NCBI RefSeq assembly: GCF_000527175.1
Contig: NZ_AZUR01000001.1
Coordinates: 1,836,501-1,900,500 of the forward strand
Origin: Pseudogulbenkiania sp. MAI-1
Lineage (GTDB): Bacteria; Pseudomonadota; Gammaproteobacteria; Burkholderiales; Chromobacteriaceae
Length of the DNA: 64,000 nt
Reading direction: 5' to 3'
The notes beneath the pieces were generated by a model. That model searched no databases. It saw nothing but the letters and a program-made list of their open reading frames with translations, and was not told the DNA's origin. This document shows, in pieces, positions 55,698 to 64,000 of the stretch. How positions within the stretch are numbered: the stretch's first letter is position 1; the number at the start of each line of letters is the position of its first letter. The translations under genes were made by a program, and so were the position numbers.

Positions 55698-55800
55698 TAC
55701 CAGCCGTTCCCGAACGCACTTGAACGTCGTGCTTCTTCTCATTCCGCCAGCTTGTCGGCCGGCAATCGCGGGCGTCGCCGTCCGGATTCGTGCCGAATGC

Positions 55801-56874
55801 TCAAACTGGCGCGGCTGGCGGGTTGGCTTTGCCGGCGCCGGCGCGACGCAACAAGCGGCTGTGGTCGATGAAGTCGGCCGCCCGCGCGCGCAGCTGGCCG
55901 CACCCGCCGTCGATGTCCTGTCCGGCCGAATCGCGCACCTTGGTCAGCACGCCGTTGTTGTGCAGGTAGCGCTTCATCGTCTCGATGCGCTCGGCGGACG
56001 GGCGCTGGTAGTGGTCGCCCTCCACACTGTTGTACGGGATGATGTTGAGCACGCCGTACTTGCCCTTGAGCAGACGCACCGCAGCGTCCATCTCTTCCTG
56101 GCTGTCGTTGATCCCGGCCAGCAGCGTCCACTGGTACTGGATCGGGTAGCCGACGCGCCGGGCATAGGCCTCGCCCAGCTCCACCAGCTCGGCCGGGTCA
56201 TAGCGCGGCGCACGTGGCAGCAATTGGGCGCGCAGCTCGGCGCGGGTGGTGTGCAGCGACAGGGCCAGCGCCGGCTTGATGCGCTGCTGCGGCAGCCGCT
56301 CGAACACGCGTGGATCGCCCACGGTGGACAACACCAGATTCTTGTGGCCGATATTGCCGTCGCTGCCTAAGAGGTCGATCGCGTCCAGCACATTGTCCAG
56401 ATTGTGCGCCGGCTCACCCATGCCCATGAACACCACCTTCTTCACCGGCCGAATGCGCCGCGCCAGCGCCACCTGCGCCCCGATCTCGGCGCTGCCGAGC
56501 TGGCGCAGCAGGCCGCTCTTGCCGGTCATGCAGAAAGTACAGCCCACCGCACAGCCCACCTGGCTGGACACGCACAACCCGTCGCGTGGCAACAGCACGC
56601 TCTCCACCATCTGCCCGTCGTTCAGCGCCACCAGCAGCCGCAACGACCCATCCGCCGCCGTGTGCTGCGAGTGAATGCGCGCCAGTCCATCCACCTGCGC
56701 CGCGATCGGCGGCAAGCCGTTGCGCACCGACAGCGGAAAATAATCCTCGCTCTTCTGGTGACGGGTGCCGGCATCCAGCGGCAAGCCCTTGAGCCAGGCA
56801 CGGTTGATGCGGCCGATATGGCAGGGGCGGGCACCGATGGCGGCGAGGGAGTGGTGGAGATCCTGAATACGCAT
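55801..56874 (-). CDS. Radical SAM RNA methyltransferase of the RlmN/Cfr family
   Basis: 357 residues. The radical-SAM cluster motif is CAVGCTFC in SQVGCAVGCTFCMTGKSG. GMGEPAHNLDNVL, STVGDPRVFERL and SLHTTRAELRAQLLP are RlmN-type, and the late GGCGQLRAR holds the methyl-accepting Cys. It lacks the usual RlmN N-terminal length and is probably a paralogue; whether it acts on 23S rRNA or another RNA is not decidable here. Confidence 0.85.
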   Translation of the reverse strand: MRIQDLHHSLAAIGARPCHIGRINRAWLKGLPLDAGTRHQKSEDYFPLSVRNGLPPIAAQVDGLARIHSQHTAADGSLRLLVALNDGQMVESVLLPRDGLCVSSQVGCAVGCTFCMTGKSGLLRQLGSAEIGAQVALARRIRPVKKVVFMGMGEPAHNLDNVLDAIDLLGSDGNIGHKNLVLSTVGDPRVFERLPQQRIKPALALSLHTTRAELRAQLLPRAPRYDPAELVELGEAYARRVGYPIQYQWTLLAGINDSQEEMDAAVRLLKGKYGVLNIIPYNSVEGDHYQRPSAERIETMKRYLHNNGVLTKVRDSAGQDIDGGCGQLRARAADFIDHSRLLRRAGAGKANPPAAPV

Positions 56875-56897
56875 GGGGAGCTTCTAAAACGTTGCGG

Positions 56898-57233
56898 TTA
56901 CTGCGCGGCCTTGCCGGCCTCGCTCTGGCAGGCCAAGCCCTTGCCGGCAAAGCCGCCGTACAGCATCAGTTGCCCGGCCACCTTGCGGGACAGCGCAAAG
57001 GTGTCGGGCAGGCTGCGCTCGCCCTCGTTCTTCGGCCACACGATCTGGCGCTTCTCATCCATGAAGCCCTGGTAGGTGGCGCCGGCCCGGCTCAGCTCCA
57101 CTGTCTGCGTCTGGCGGTTGTAGCGGAAGGCCGTTTGGTCGGGGCAACGAAAACGGCCGTGCAGCGGCTCCTGCTGGCAGGCGCACAGCAGGGGCGGCAG
57201 CAGCCAACAGGCCAGGCGGAAGAGGGCGTTCAT
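56898..57233 (-). CDS. Small lipoprotein of unknown function
   Basis: 111 residues. The signal peptide LACWLLPPLLCAC ends in a lipobox-like LCAC. The mature part contains RCPDQTAFRYNRQTQTVELSRAGATYQGFMDEKRQIVWP, like MliC/membrane-bound inhibitor-type domains with few residues, but similarity is too weak for a call. 23 nt upstream of the RlmN-like gene, same strand. Confidence 0.72.
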   Translation of the reverse strand: MNALFRLACWLLPPLLCACQQEPLHGRFRCPDQTAFRYNRQTQTVELSRAGATYQGFMDEKRQIVWPKNEGERSLPDTFALSRKVAGQLMLYGGFAGKGLACQSEAGKAAQ

Positions 57234-57550
57234 CGGGCAAATCGTTCGTGGTGGTGGGGCGCCACTATAGCACAGCAACAGGCTGGGCTGAGGCGGCGAA
57301 GTCCGGCGCTAACCCGCGTCAATAATACGTGCTATTCGCCAGAGACGCGCGGATGTAGTGTCATATTTTATGATGTGCAACATGGCAGATGGCTTGGTTA
57401 CGCCGGGCAAGCGGTCCGAGACAATCTGCCAGCTCGTTGATATGATCGAACGGGCAAGGCCGCCCGGAAATCGGCGACAAGCTCAGCGCTATCCTGCAGC
57501 AGTGATGCAGGCCGAACCCAATAATTTCATAAGACCTGGATGGAGAAGTC
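57234..57550. other. 317-bp divergent intergenic region
   Basis: Separates the lipoprotein gene (minus) from binding-protein paralogue 3 (plus). Apart from GGAGAAG before the next start I see no repeat, RNA gene or convincing promoter. Confidence 0.5.
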
Positions 57551-58468
57551 ATGCGGGGGGGTGTTGGTGTTTTACTATTGGTCTGGAGCCTTTTTTGCTG
57601 GGCAGAAGAAATTGTCCGCTATCCAACCCTGCCATCCGGGAAAGACCCCAACGAGAAATACATCCAGGCGATACTGCAACTAGGGCTCCAGAAAAGCGGC
57701 AAACCTTACCGGCTAGTGGCCACAAAGCCTGAGATGCTGCAAAGCCGGGCCATACTGGAGGCGCGGAAGCCAGATGGCCTGATCGACGTATTGTGGTCAA
57801 TGACCACCAGCGAGCGCGAAGCCAAATTACTACCGATTCGTATTCCTATCGACAAGGGGTTACTAGGCTGGCGCGTGGTCCTGACGCGAACAGACCGAGC
57901 ACACGCCCTGGATGGAATTAAAGACCTTGCTGATTTGCGCCCCTTGTCTGCCTGCCAGGGCCATGACTGGCCGGACACGACGATTTTGCGGTTCAATGGG
58001 TTGAACGTAATCACGTCCAGTAGCTACGACACTTTGTTCTCCATGCTGCAGGCCAAGCGATGCGATTTTTTCCCTCGTTCGATCATGGAGGTATGGAACG
58101 ACCTCGACAATCACTTGGGTAGCCCCTTGGCAGTGGACCACGATATTGTCATCCACTATCCCGCAGCGGCCTACTTCTTTGTTTCTCCACGCCGGCCGCA
58201 GTTGGCCAAAGATCTGCAGAATGGCTTGGAAAAGGCAATTTTTGACGGTAGTTTTGAAAGGCTATTCCAGTCTCGACTCGGCCCATTCATCGAGCGCGCT
58301 CAACTCCAGAGGCGACGTGTCATTGAGCTTTCGAACCCCCTGTTGGGAGACGGGAGCCTGCCACTGAATCGAGCCGCGCTCTGGTTCAAGCCCGAAGCAA
58401 CGCATCCCGCCACACGCTCGCCAGGAATGGGTAAAGGCAAGCAGGCAAAAGAGCATGCTGATTGGTAG
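57551..58468 (+). CDS. Orphan periplasmic substrate-binding-like protein (paralogue 3 of 3)
   Basis: 305 residues. Short signal peptide (GVGVLLLVWSLFCWA). Shares long blocks with paralogue 1: VLWSMTTSEREAKLLPIRIPIDKGLLGWRV, CQGHDWPDTTILRFNGL, CDFFPRSIMEVWNDL and RRRVIELSNPLL. Codon use is less GC-rich than in neighbouring operons. No transporter genes adjacent. The ATG at 57551 has GGAGAAG 4 nt upstream. Confidence 0.83.
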   Translation: MRGGVGVLLLVWSLFCWAEEIVRYPTLPSGKDPNEKYIQAILQLGLQKSGKPYRLVATKPEMLQSRAILEARKPDGLIDVLWSMTTSEREAKLLPIRIPIDKGLLGWRVVLTRTDRAHALDGIKDLADLRPLSACQGHDWPDTTILRFNGLNVITSSSYDTLFSMLQAKRCDFFPRSIMEVWNDLDNHLGSPLAVDHDIVIHYPAAAYFFVSPRRPQLAKDLQNGLEKAIFDGSFERLFQSRLGPFIERAQLQRRRVIELSNPLLGDGSLPLNRAALWFKPEATHPATRSPGMGKGKQAKEHADW

Positions 58469-58673
58469 CGCCAACCAGATGCTTGTGCTCAAAGCAGCAG
58501 AACTACCCAAGAGTAAAGACACTGGAGTAGGAGTGGGAGTCATAAGAGCGGGTGCTCAGGACTAGCGTGCAATGGCTGGGCCACGGGCTGGCGCAGTTGC
58601 GCCCCAAGTCGTCGGCGCGCGTTAGCTTGGGGCGGGGGCCGTTATAGTGATCCATAAGCTGCTGATCACCAGC

Positions 58674-58687
58674 TTGAATGCATTCAA
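58674..58687. promoter_or_regulatory. Perfect 14-bp palindrome upstream of the catabolic operon
   Basis: TTGAATGCATTCAA, 95 bp before the aldehyde dehydrogenase start. A second, imperfect palindrome GCTGCTGATCACCAGC directly precedes it (58658-58673). TTGACT at 58697-58702 may be part of the promoter. Candidate operator for a LacI- or GntR-type regulator not in the window. Confidence 0.5.
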
Positions 58688-58781
58688 TAACTCAAATTGA
58701 CTGCATTGTATTCATATTATGTGTGGCCTTACCCTGCGCTCAGATAGTCAATGTTTGATTGACCAGCGGAGAAGGTTACAG

Positions 58782-60239
58782 ATGGATAGCACAGCACAGC
58801 TCGCCGCCATGCGGGTGCGGGAGTACCAAAACTTCATCGGCAACGAGTTCGTTGCGGCGCAAGGCGATATATCGATCCCGGTGTACGACCCGGCCACCGA
58901 AACGCTGGTTGGCCAGGTGGCGGCCGCCACTGCCCGGGAGGCGCTGCATGCGGTTGACGTTGCGGCGGAGGCCCAGCAAAGCTGGCGCAAGCTGCCGGCG
59001 ATCGAGCGCGGCAAGTACCTGCGTAAACTGGCAGACACACTGGTGGCACGCGCCGGGGAGATCGGTCAGGTCCTGGCCATCGAATCGGGCAAGAGCCTGG
59101 CCGACGCCACCAGCGAGGCCATCTACGCGGCGGAAATCCTGCGTTACCACGCCGAATGGGCGCGCCGCATCGAAGGCGAAATCATTCCCAGCGACAACCC
59201 GTCGGAAAACCTGATGCTGCACCGCGAACCGATCGGCGTGGTGGCCTGCCTGATTCCCTTCAACTATCCGGTTTACACGCTGCTGCGCAAAATCGCGCCG
59301 GCGCTGATCACCGGCAACACCGTGGTAGTGCGCCCCAGCAACAACACGCCGCTGTCCGCGTTCGAAATCGCCAAAGCTGTGCAGGAAGTCGGCGTGCCAG
59401 CCGGCGTGATCAACATCCTGGCCATGAGCCACGCCACCGCCGAAGCGCTGTGCACCCATCCCAAGGTGGGCATGATCACGCTCACCGGCAGCGTGAGCGC
59501 CGGGCGCAAGGTGCTCGAGTACACCAAGGCCAATATCGCCAAATCCTCACTAGAGCTGGGTGGCAAGACCCCGGCCATCATCGAGCCGGACGCCAACCTG
59601 GCGCAGGCCGCCAACGACATCATCGGATCCAAGGTAACCAACTGTGGCCAGCTGTGTACGTCGGTGGAGCGCGTGTACGTGCACGAGAGCGTGTACGACC
59701 AATTCGTGCAGCTGCTGAAACAGAACATGGGCGCACGCCAATACGGCAACCGCGCCGAGCATCCGGAGCGCATGGGCCCGTTGATCAGCGCGTCGGCACG
59801 CGAGCATATCCATCAGATGGTGCTGCGTGCGGTGGTCGAGGGCGCAAAGCTGGAGCTTGGGGGCGTGATGCCGGAGAGCAAAGGCTTCTTCTATCCGCCG
59901 ACCATGCTGACCGGCTGCCGCCAGGACATGGAGATCGTGCAGGAGGAGGTGTTCGGCCCGGTGCTGTGCGTATTGAAGTACGCCTCACTCGAACAGGCCC
60001 TGCAGTTTGCCAATGATCACCAGTTTGGCCTGTCGTCGGTGCTGTACACCGAGAACTACCGCACCGCCATGACGGTGGCTAACAACATCGAAGCGGGTGA
60101 GCTGTACATCAACCGCACCCCGGCCGACCCGTACCAAGGCTACCACGCTGGCTGGAAGCGTTCCGGCCTGGGGGGCGATGATGGCAAGCACGGTATGCTG
60201 GAGTTCACCCAGACCCGGCTGGTGGTGATGAAGTACTGA
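58782..60239 (+). CDS. Aldehyde dehydrogenase (AldA/lactaldehyde-glycolaldehyde type)
   Basis: 485 residues. The NAD(P)-binding and catalytic motifs are intact: LELGGKTPAII with the general-base Glu and NCGQLCTSVERVYVH with the nucleophile Cys, plus IPFNYPVYTLLRKIAPAL for the oxyanion Asn region. The ATG at 58782 follows GGAGAAGG. First gene of a four-gene unit with an MFS transporter, an enolase-superfamily dehydratase and a GMC oxidoreductase; likely oxidises an aldehyde intermediate of sugar or polyol breakdown. Confidence 0.92.
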   Translation: MDSTAQLAAMRVREYQNFIGNEFVAAQGDISIPVYDPATETLVGQVAAATAREALHAVDVAAEAQQSWRKLPAIERGKYLRKLADTLVARAGEIGQVLAIESGKSLADATSEAIYAAEILRYHAEWARRIEGEIIPSDNPSENLMLHREPIGVVACLIPFNYPVYTLLRKIAPALITGNTVVVRPSNNTPLSAFEIAKAVQEVGVPAGVINILAMSHATAEALCTHPKVGMITLTGSVSAGRKVLEYTKANIAKSSLELGGKTPAIIEPDANLAQAANDIIGSKVTNCGQLCTSVERVYVHESVYDQFVQLLKQNMGARQYGNRAEHPERMGPLISASAREHIHQMVLRAVVEGAKLELGGVMPESKGFFYPPTMLTGCRQDMEIVQEEVFGPVLCVLKYASLEQALQFANDHQFGLSSVLYTENYRTAMTVANNIEAGELYINRTPADPYQGYHAGWKRSGLGGDDGKHGMLEFTQTRLVVMKY

Positions 60240-60334
60240 ACCACAGCGACGGCAACGCCGGATCGGCGCCGATCGCCGCCCCGGGCAACAAAATAAAAGC
60301 ATGCAAAAGTGCACACCATGCAAGAGGACGAACA

Positions 60335-61630
60335 ATGTCGAACACCGTGGAGCAGTCGCTGCCGATAAACGGCACGCACAAGGCTGCCAATTTAAAGCGC
60401 TATCTGCAATTTGCCCTGCTGCTGGTGGCGGCCGGTGCGATCTACCCGCTGCTGTACCTGCGCCAGAATTTCGAAACCACCATTCTCAAGGCGTTCAGCC
60501 TGACCAGCGGCGAGCTCGGCATGTTCTATTCGACGCTGGGCGTGGTCTACGCGGTGACCTACCTGCCCAGCGGCTGGCTGGCGGACCGGGTGTCGCCACG
60601 TCTGTTGATCGCGTTTTCGCTGGCCGCGGTCGGCGCGCTGGGGTTGTGGTTTTCCACTTTTCCTTCGCATGGCGCGCTGCAAGTGATATTCATCGGCTGG
60701 GGGCTGGCGGCCGGGCTGACGTTCTGGGCCTCGCTGATCAAGGGCGTGAAGATGCTGGCCGCGCACGACGAGCAGGGCCGCTTCTTTGGCATCCTCGACG
60801 GCGGGCGTGGTCTGGTGGAGGCGGTGCTGGCCACTTGCGCCATCAGCCTGTTCGCCTGGCTGCTGCAAAGCGGCGCCGCGCCGGCGCTGGCCCTGCAGCG
60901 CGTGATCTATATGTATTCGTTCAGCTGCATCGCCATCGGCGTGCTGGCGTTCCTGCTGCTCGACGGCGGCAACGGCACACAAGAGGCGCACTCCGGAGAG
61001 CAGCACGGCTCTAGCCTGTGGCAGGACCTCAAGATTCTGCTGGCGATTCCGCAGATCTGGCTGATGGCGCTGATCATCTTCTGTGGTTACCAGCTGTTCT
61101 GGGCCACCTACTCGTTCTCGGCCTACCTGCAGGACAACTTCGGCATGACCGCAGTGGCCGCCGGCGTCATCACCGTCACCAAATTGTGGATGCGCCCGGT
61201 GGGTGGGGTAGGTGCGGGCTTTCTGGGCGATCGGTTTTCGAAGGAGACGGTGCTGGCGGCAAGCTTGCTGTTCGCCTCGTGCAGTCTGCTCGCGTTGGCG
61301 CTGTTCCCGTCCAGTAGCAGCCTGTATCTGCTGTTGGGTCTGGTGCTGCTGATCGGTGTGTTGACCTACGCGATCCGCGGCCTGTACTGGTCGATCCTGG
61401 ACGATTGCCGGGTGCCGGCGCGGGTTACGGGTCTGGCCATCGGCATCATCTCGATGATCGGCTACCTGCCGGACATCTTCCTGCCCATGATCAACGCCGG
61501 GATCGCCCAGCATTTCCCGGGCGTGCTCGGCACCCAAATCTACTTCGGTTACATCGCTGCCTGCGGTCTGCTGGGCGCGGCGGTGGCCTTCCATTTCAAG
61601 CAATCGGTACGTAAGTTGGAGAATAAGTGA
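60335..61630 (+). CDS. MFS transporter of the catabolic operon
   Basis: 431 residues with 12 predicted helices. PLLYLRQNFETTILKAFSLTSGELGMFYSTLGVVYAVTYLPSGWLADRVSPR is a typical helix 1-2 with motif A. GAGGA precedes the ATG by 5 nt. Position between aldehyde dehydrogenase and dehydratase suggests uptake of the operon substrate, perhaps a sugar acid. Confidence 0.9.
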   Translation: MSNTVEQSLPINGTHKAANLKRYLQFALLLVAAGAIYPLLYLRQNFETTILKAFSLTSGELGMFYSTLGVVYAVTYLPSGWLADRVSPRLLIAFSLAAVGALGLWFSTFPSHGALQVIFIGWGLAAGLTFWASLIKGVKMLAAHDEQGRFFGILDGGRGLVEAVLATCAISLFAWLLQSGAAPALALQRVIYMYSFSCIAIGVLAFLLLDGGNGTQEAHSGEQHGSSLWQDLKILLAIPQIWLMALIIFCGYQLFWATYSFSAYLQDNFGMTAVAAGVITVTKLWMRPVGGVGAGFLGDRFSKETVLAASLLFASCSLLALALFPSSSSLYLLLGLVLLIGVLTYAIRGLYWSILDDCRVPARVTGLAIGIISMIGYLPDIFLPMINAGIAQHFPGVLGTQIYFGYIAACGLLGAAVAFHFKQSVRKLENK

Positions 61631-62877
61631 TGAAAATCCAATCCCAGGAAACCCATGTAGTTGCGGTACCGCCTCCCCATGTAGGCGGCATGTACTGGAT
61701 CTTCGTCACGCTGAAGACCGACTGCGGCATCGAAGGCGTGGGCGAAGTGTACGCCGCCACCTTCCACCCCAAGGTGATGGTGCCGGCCATCAACGACGTG
61801 TTCGAGCGCTACCTGCAGGGACACGACCCGCACCACATCGAACGCTTCTTCCGCGAGGCGTATTCGAGCGGCTTCACCCAGCGTCCGGACCTGACCATGA
61901 TGGGCATCGTCAGCGGCCTGGAAATGGCGTGCTGGGACATCATCGGTAAGGCCGCCGGCAAGCCGGTGTACGAGCTGATTGGCGGCCAGGTGCACGAACG
62001 GCTGCGCTCCTACACCTATCTGTACCCTAAGAACAGCCGCGGCGAATACGACTACGACGACCCGGATTTGGCGGCCGAATGCGCGGTCGAATTCATGAAA
62101 AAGGGCTTCACTGCGCTCAAGTTCGACCCGGCCGGCCCGTACAGCGTGTACTCGGGCCACCACGTGTCGCTCGACATCATGGAGCAGAGCGAAACCTTCT
62201 GCCGGAAGATCCGCGATGCGGTGGGCAATAAGTGCGACCTGCTATTCGGCACTCACGGCCAGATGACGCCGGCCTCGGCGGTGCGCCTGGCCAAGCGCCT
62301 GGAAAAGTACGACCCGCTGTGGTTCGAAGAGCCGGTGCCACCGGGGCAGGCGGACGCGATGGCCGAGGTGGCGAAGAAGACCAGCATTCCGATTGCGGCC
62401 GGCGAACGGCTGACCACCAAATTCGAGTTCCATGAGCTGTTGAGTAAGGGTGCCGCCTCGATTCTGCAGATGAATCTGGGCCGGGTCGGCGGTATTCTGG
62501 AAGGAAAGAAGATCGCCGGCATGGCCGAAGCGCACTACGCGCAGATTGCGCCGCACTTGTATAACGGCCCGGTCGGCGCCGCCGCCAGCATCCAATTGGC
62601 TGCCGCCACGCCCAACTTCCTGATCCAGGAAAGCATGATGACTTGGGACGGCTTCCATTCTGAGGTGCTGAAGCAGCCGATCCAGTGGGAAGACGGCTTC
62701 ATCATTCCGTCCAAGGCACCGGGCCTGGGCGTGGAGTTGAACATGGAGGTGGTCAAGGCCAATTCGCCGTATACCGGCGAGCGCCTGCACCTGTTCATGG
62801 ATCCGAAGCCGTTCGACGTGAAGGGTCAGTCGTCCGAAGCCTGGAAGCAGCGCTGGAACAGTTGTGAGGTCCTATGA
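61630..62877 (+). CDS. Enolase-superfamily (mandelate racemase/muconate lactonising) dehydratase
   Basis: 415 residues. An N-terminal capping domain, then the barrel with metal ligands around LKFDPAGP, FEEPVPPG and AAGERLTTKFEF, and HLYNGPVGAAASIQLAAA near the end. The block YSVYSGHHVSLDIME and a CDLLFGTHGQMTP segment suggest a sugar-acid dehydratase such as galactonate, gluconate or mannonate type, but specificity is not clear. TGATG overlap with the MFS gene. Confidence 0.9.
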   Translation: MKIQSQETHVVAVPPPHVGGMYWIFVTLKTDCGIEGVGEVYAATFHPKVMVPAINDVFERYLQGHDPHHIERFFREAYSSGFTQRPDLTMMGIVSGLEMACWDIIGKAAGKPVYELIGGQVHERLRSYTYLYPKNSRGEYDYDDPDLAAECAVEFMKKGFTALKFDPAGPYSVYSGHHVSLDIMEQSETFCRKIRDAVGNKCDLLFGTHGQMTPASAVRLAKRLEKYDPLWFEEPVPPGQADAMAEVAKKTSIPIAAGERLTTKFEFHELLSKGAASILQMNLGRVGGILEGKKIAGMAEAHYAQIAPHLYNGPVGAAASIQLAAATPNFLIQESMMTWDGFHSEVLKQPIQWEDGFIIPSKAPGLGVELNMEVVKANSPYTGERLHLFMDPKPFDVKGQSSEAWKQRWNSCEVL

Positions 62878-64000
62878 GCAGCTATGATTTTGTGATCATC
62901 GGCGCCGGTTCGGCCGGCTGCATCCTGGCCAACCGCCTGAGCGAATCGGGCAAGTTTTCGGTGCTACTACTGGAGGCAGGTGGCAAGGACAGCTCGTTTT
63001 GGTTCAAGCTGCCGGTGGGCTACGTCAAATCGTATTACAACCCGAAATACAACTGGATGTACTACACCGAGCCCGAGCCGGAATTGGCCGGGCGCCGGCT
63101 GTATGCGCCGCGCGGCAAGATCAAGGGTGGCTCGGGCTCGATCAACGCCATGATCTATGTGCGCGGCCAGAGCCAGGACTTCGACGACTGGGAAGCGGCC
63201 GGCAACCCGGGCTGGGGCTACCGCGACGTGCTGCCGTACTTCAAGAAGCTGGAGACGCACCCGCAGGGCGACAGCGCCTACCGCGGCGGTCAGGGGCCGA
63301 TCGGCATCACGCCGATGAAGCCCAGCGCGCACCCGATCTGCCAACATTACCTGGACGGCTGCGCCGAGCTCGGCCTGCCGCTCACCGACGACTTCAATGG
63401 CGAGCGCTTCGAGGGCGCCGGCGTGTACGAGGCCAATATCCGCAACGGTCAGCGCGATTCAAGCAGTGTAGCGTATCTCGACCCGGCGCTCGATCGCCCC
63501 AACTTGAAGGTGGAACTGAACGCCCACGCCGAGCGCATTCTGTTCGACGCCAACAAGCGCGCTACTGGCGTGCTGGTTCGGCAAAACGGTGTACGCCGTG
63601 AGTTTGCCGCCCGACGCGAGGTGATCGTGGCCGCCGGCGCGGTGGACAGTCCCAAGCTGCTACAACTGTCCGGTGTGGCCGACCGGGCGCTGCTGGCCGT
63701 GCACCAGATTCCGCTGGTACAGCACCTGCCGGCGGTAGGGCGCAACCTGCAGGACCACCTGTGCGTGTCGTTCTACTTCCGCGCCAACCGCAAGACGCTC
63801 AATGACGAGCTTGGCTCGCTGATCGGCCAGGCCAAGGCCGGTCTGCAGTACGCGCTAAACCGCTCCGGGCCGCTGGCGCTGAGCGTGAACCAGGCCGGCG
63901 GCTTCTTCAAGGGCAGCGAAAGGGAAGCGCAGCCGAACCTGCAGCTGTACTTCAACCCTTTGTCGTACACGATCCCAAAAGACCCGAATGCCGCGCTCAA
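62874..64000 (+). CDS. GMC-family FAD oxidoreductase (partial, runs off right edge)
   Basis: At least 375 residues. The FAD-binding start is FVIIGAGSAGCILANRLSE, followed by LLLEAGG, the GMC signature PRGKIKGGSGSINAMIYVRGQ and the second signature AAGAVDSPKLLQLSGV. ATGA overlap with the dehydratase. Resembles choline- or polyol-type alcohol dehydrogenases; with the aldehyde dehydrogenase it would oxidise an alcohol to an acid in two steps. The C-terminal substrate domain is beyond the window. Confidence 0.9.
   Translation, partial: MSSYDFVIIGAGSAGCILANRLSESGKFSVLLLEAGGKDSSFWFKLPVGYVKSYYNPKYNWMYYTEPEPELAGRRLYAPRGKIKGGSGSINAMIYVRGQSQDFDDWEAAGNPGWGYRDVLPYFKKLETHPQGDSAYRGGQGPIGITPMKPSAHPICQHYLDGCAELGLPLTDDFNGERFEGAGVYEANIRNGQRDSSSVAYLDPALDRPNLKVELNAHAERILFDANKRATGVLVRQNGVRREFAARREVIVAAGAVDSPKLLQLSGVADRALLAVHQIPLVQHLPAVGRNLQDHLCVSFYFRANRKTLNDELGSLIGQAKAGLQYALNRSGPLALSVNQAGGFFKGSEREAQPNLQLYFNPLSYTIPKDPNAAL

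Noticed and set aside
60392..61603. Long minus-strand frame opposite the MFS gene
   Set aside because: Shadow of the MFS coding sequence; no start signals or recognisable motif.

Overview
The window is GC-rich chromosomal DNA from a Gram-negative bacterium. Lipoproteins with lipoboxes, periplasmic binding proteins, an Lpp-like protein, LemA/TPM proteins and a DUF3460 gene point to a betaproteobacterium, and I would guess the Neisseriales/Chromobacteriaceae; this is inference from gene content, as no rRNA is present. The genes are dense and mostly ordinary housekeeping or accessory genes. Mobile-element debris sits at both ends of the cobalamin operon.

1-1.8 kb: the N-terminal part of an unknown gene, then a small TTA-flanked inverted-repeat element (413-1787) split by a complete IS3-family insertion sequence (445-1704). 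1.8-20 kb: one long leftward cobalamin operon. A B12 riboswitch with a terminator-type expression platform leads into ferredoxin, cobN, a chlI-chlD fusion, cbiE, a cbiX-cbiC fusion, cbiD, cobI, cobM, cbiG, a cobJ-cobK fusion, cobW, cobO, cobB and bluB. Most junctions are ATGA/GTGA overlaps. The operon mixes anaerobic-type genes (cbiD, cbiG, cbiX) with the late chelatase cobN-chlID. Where its promoter should lie there is a 265-bp inverted-repeat element (19699-19963) that folds into two long nested hairpins.

20-26 kb: a second leftward cobalamin unit (cbiB, cobD, an MFS transporter, an orphan periplasmic binding protein) and a divergent cobQ. cbiT, cobU, cobS, cobT and cobC are not in the window. 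26-33 kb: scattered single genes (small membrane protein, DUF3460, SDR, ThDP enzyme, MOSC protein, amidotransferase, periplasmic protein, MarR regulator). 33-37.5 kb: an ABC/FtsX/HlyD-type efflux system that appears to share an AGGANTCCT operator with the MarR gene. 37.5-42 kb: tRNA-Tyr, a YSC84 lipoprotein, remnants of a metal-resistance locus, and a lemA-TPM-TPM operon. 42-53.9 kb: a Na+-dependent transporter, two divergent L,D-transpeptidase genes whose start codons share one palindrome, an Lpp-like lipoprotein, PolX, an HPF-cold-shock fusion, a FIST protein with a histidine kinase, an IS1595-type remnant and an APC permease. 53.9-58.5 kb: lower-GC genes including two more paralogues of the orphan binding protein. 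58.5-64 kb: a rightward catabolic operon (aldehyde dehydrogenase, MFS transporter, enolase-superfamily dehydratase, GMC oxidoreductase) that runs off the right edge.
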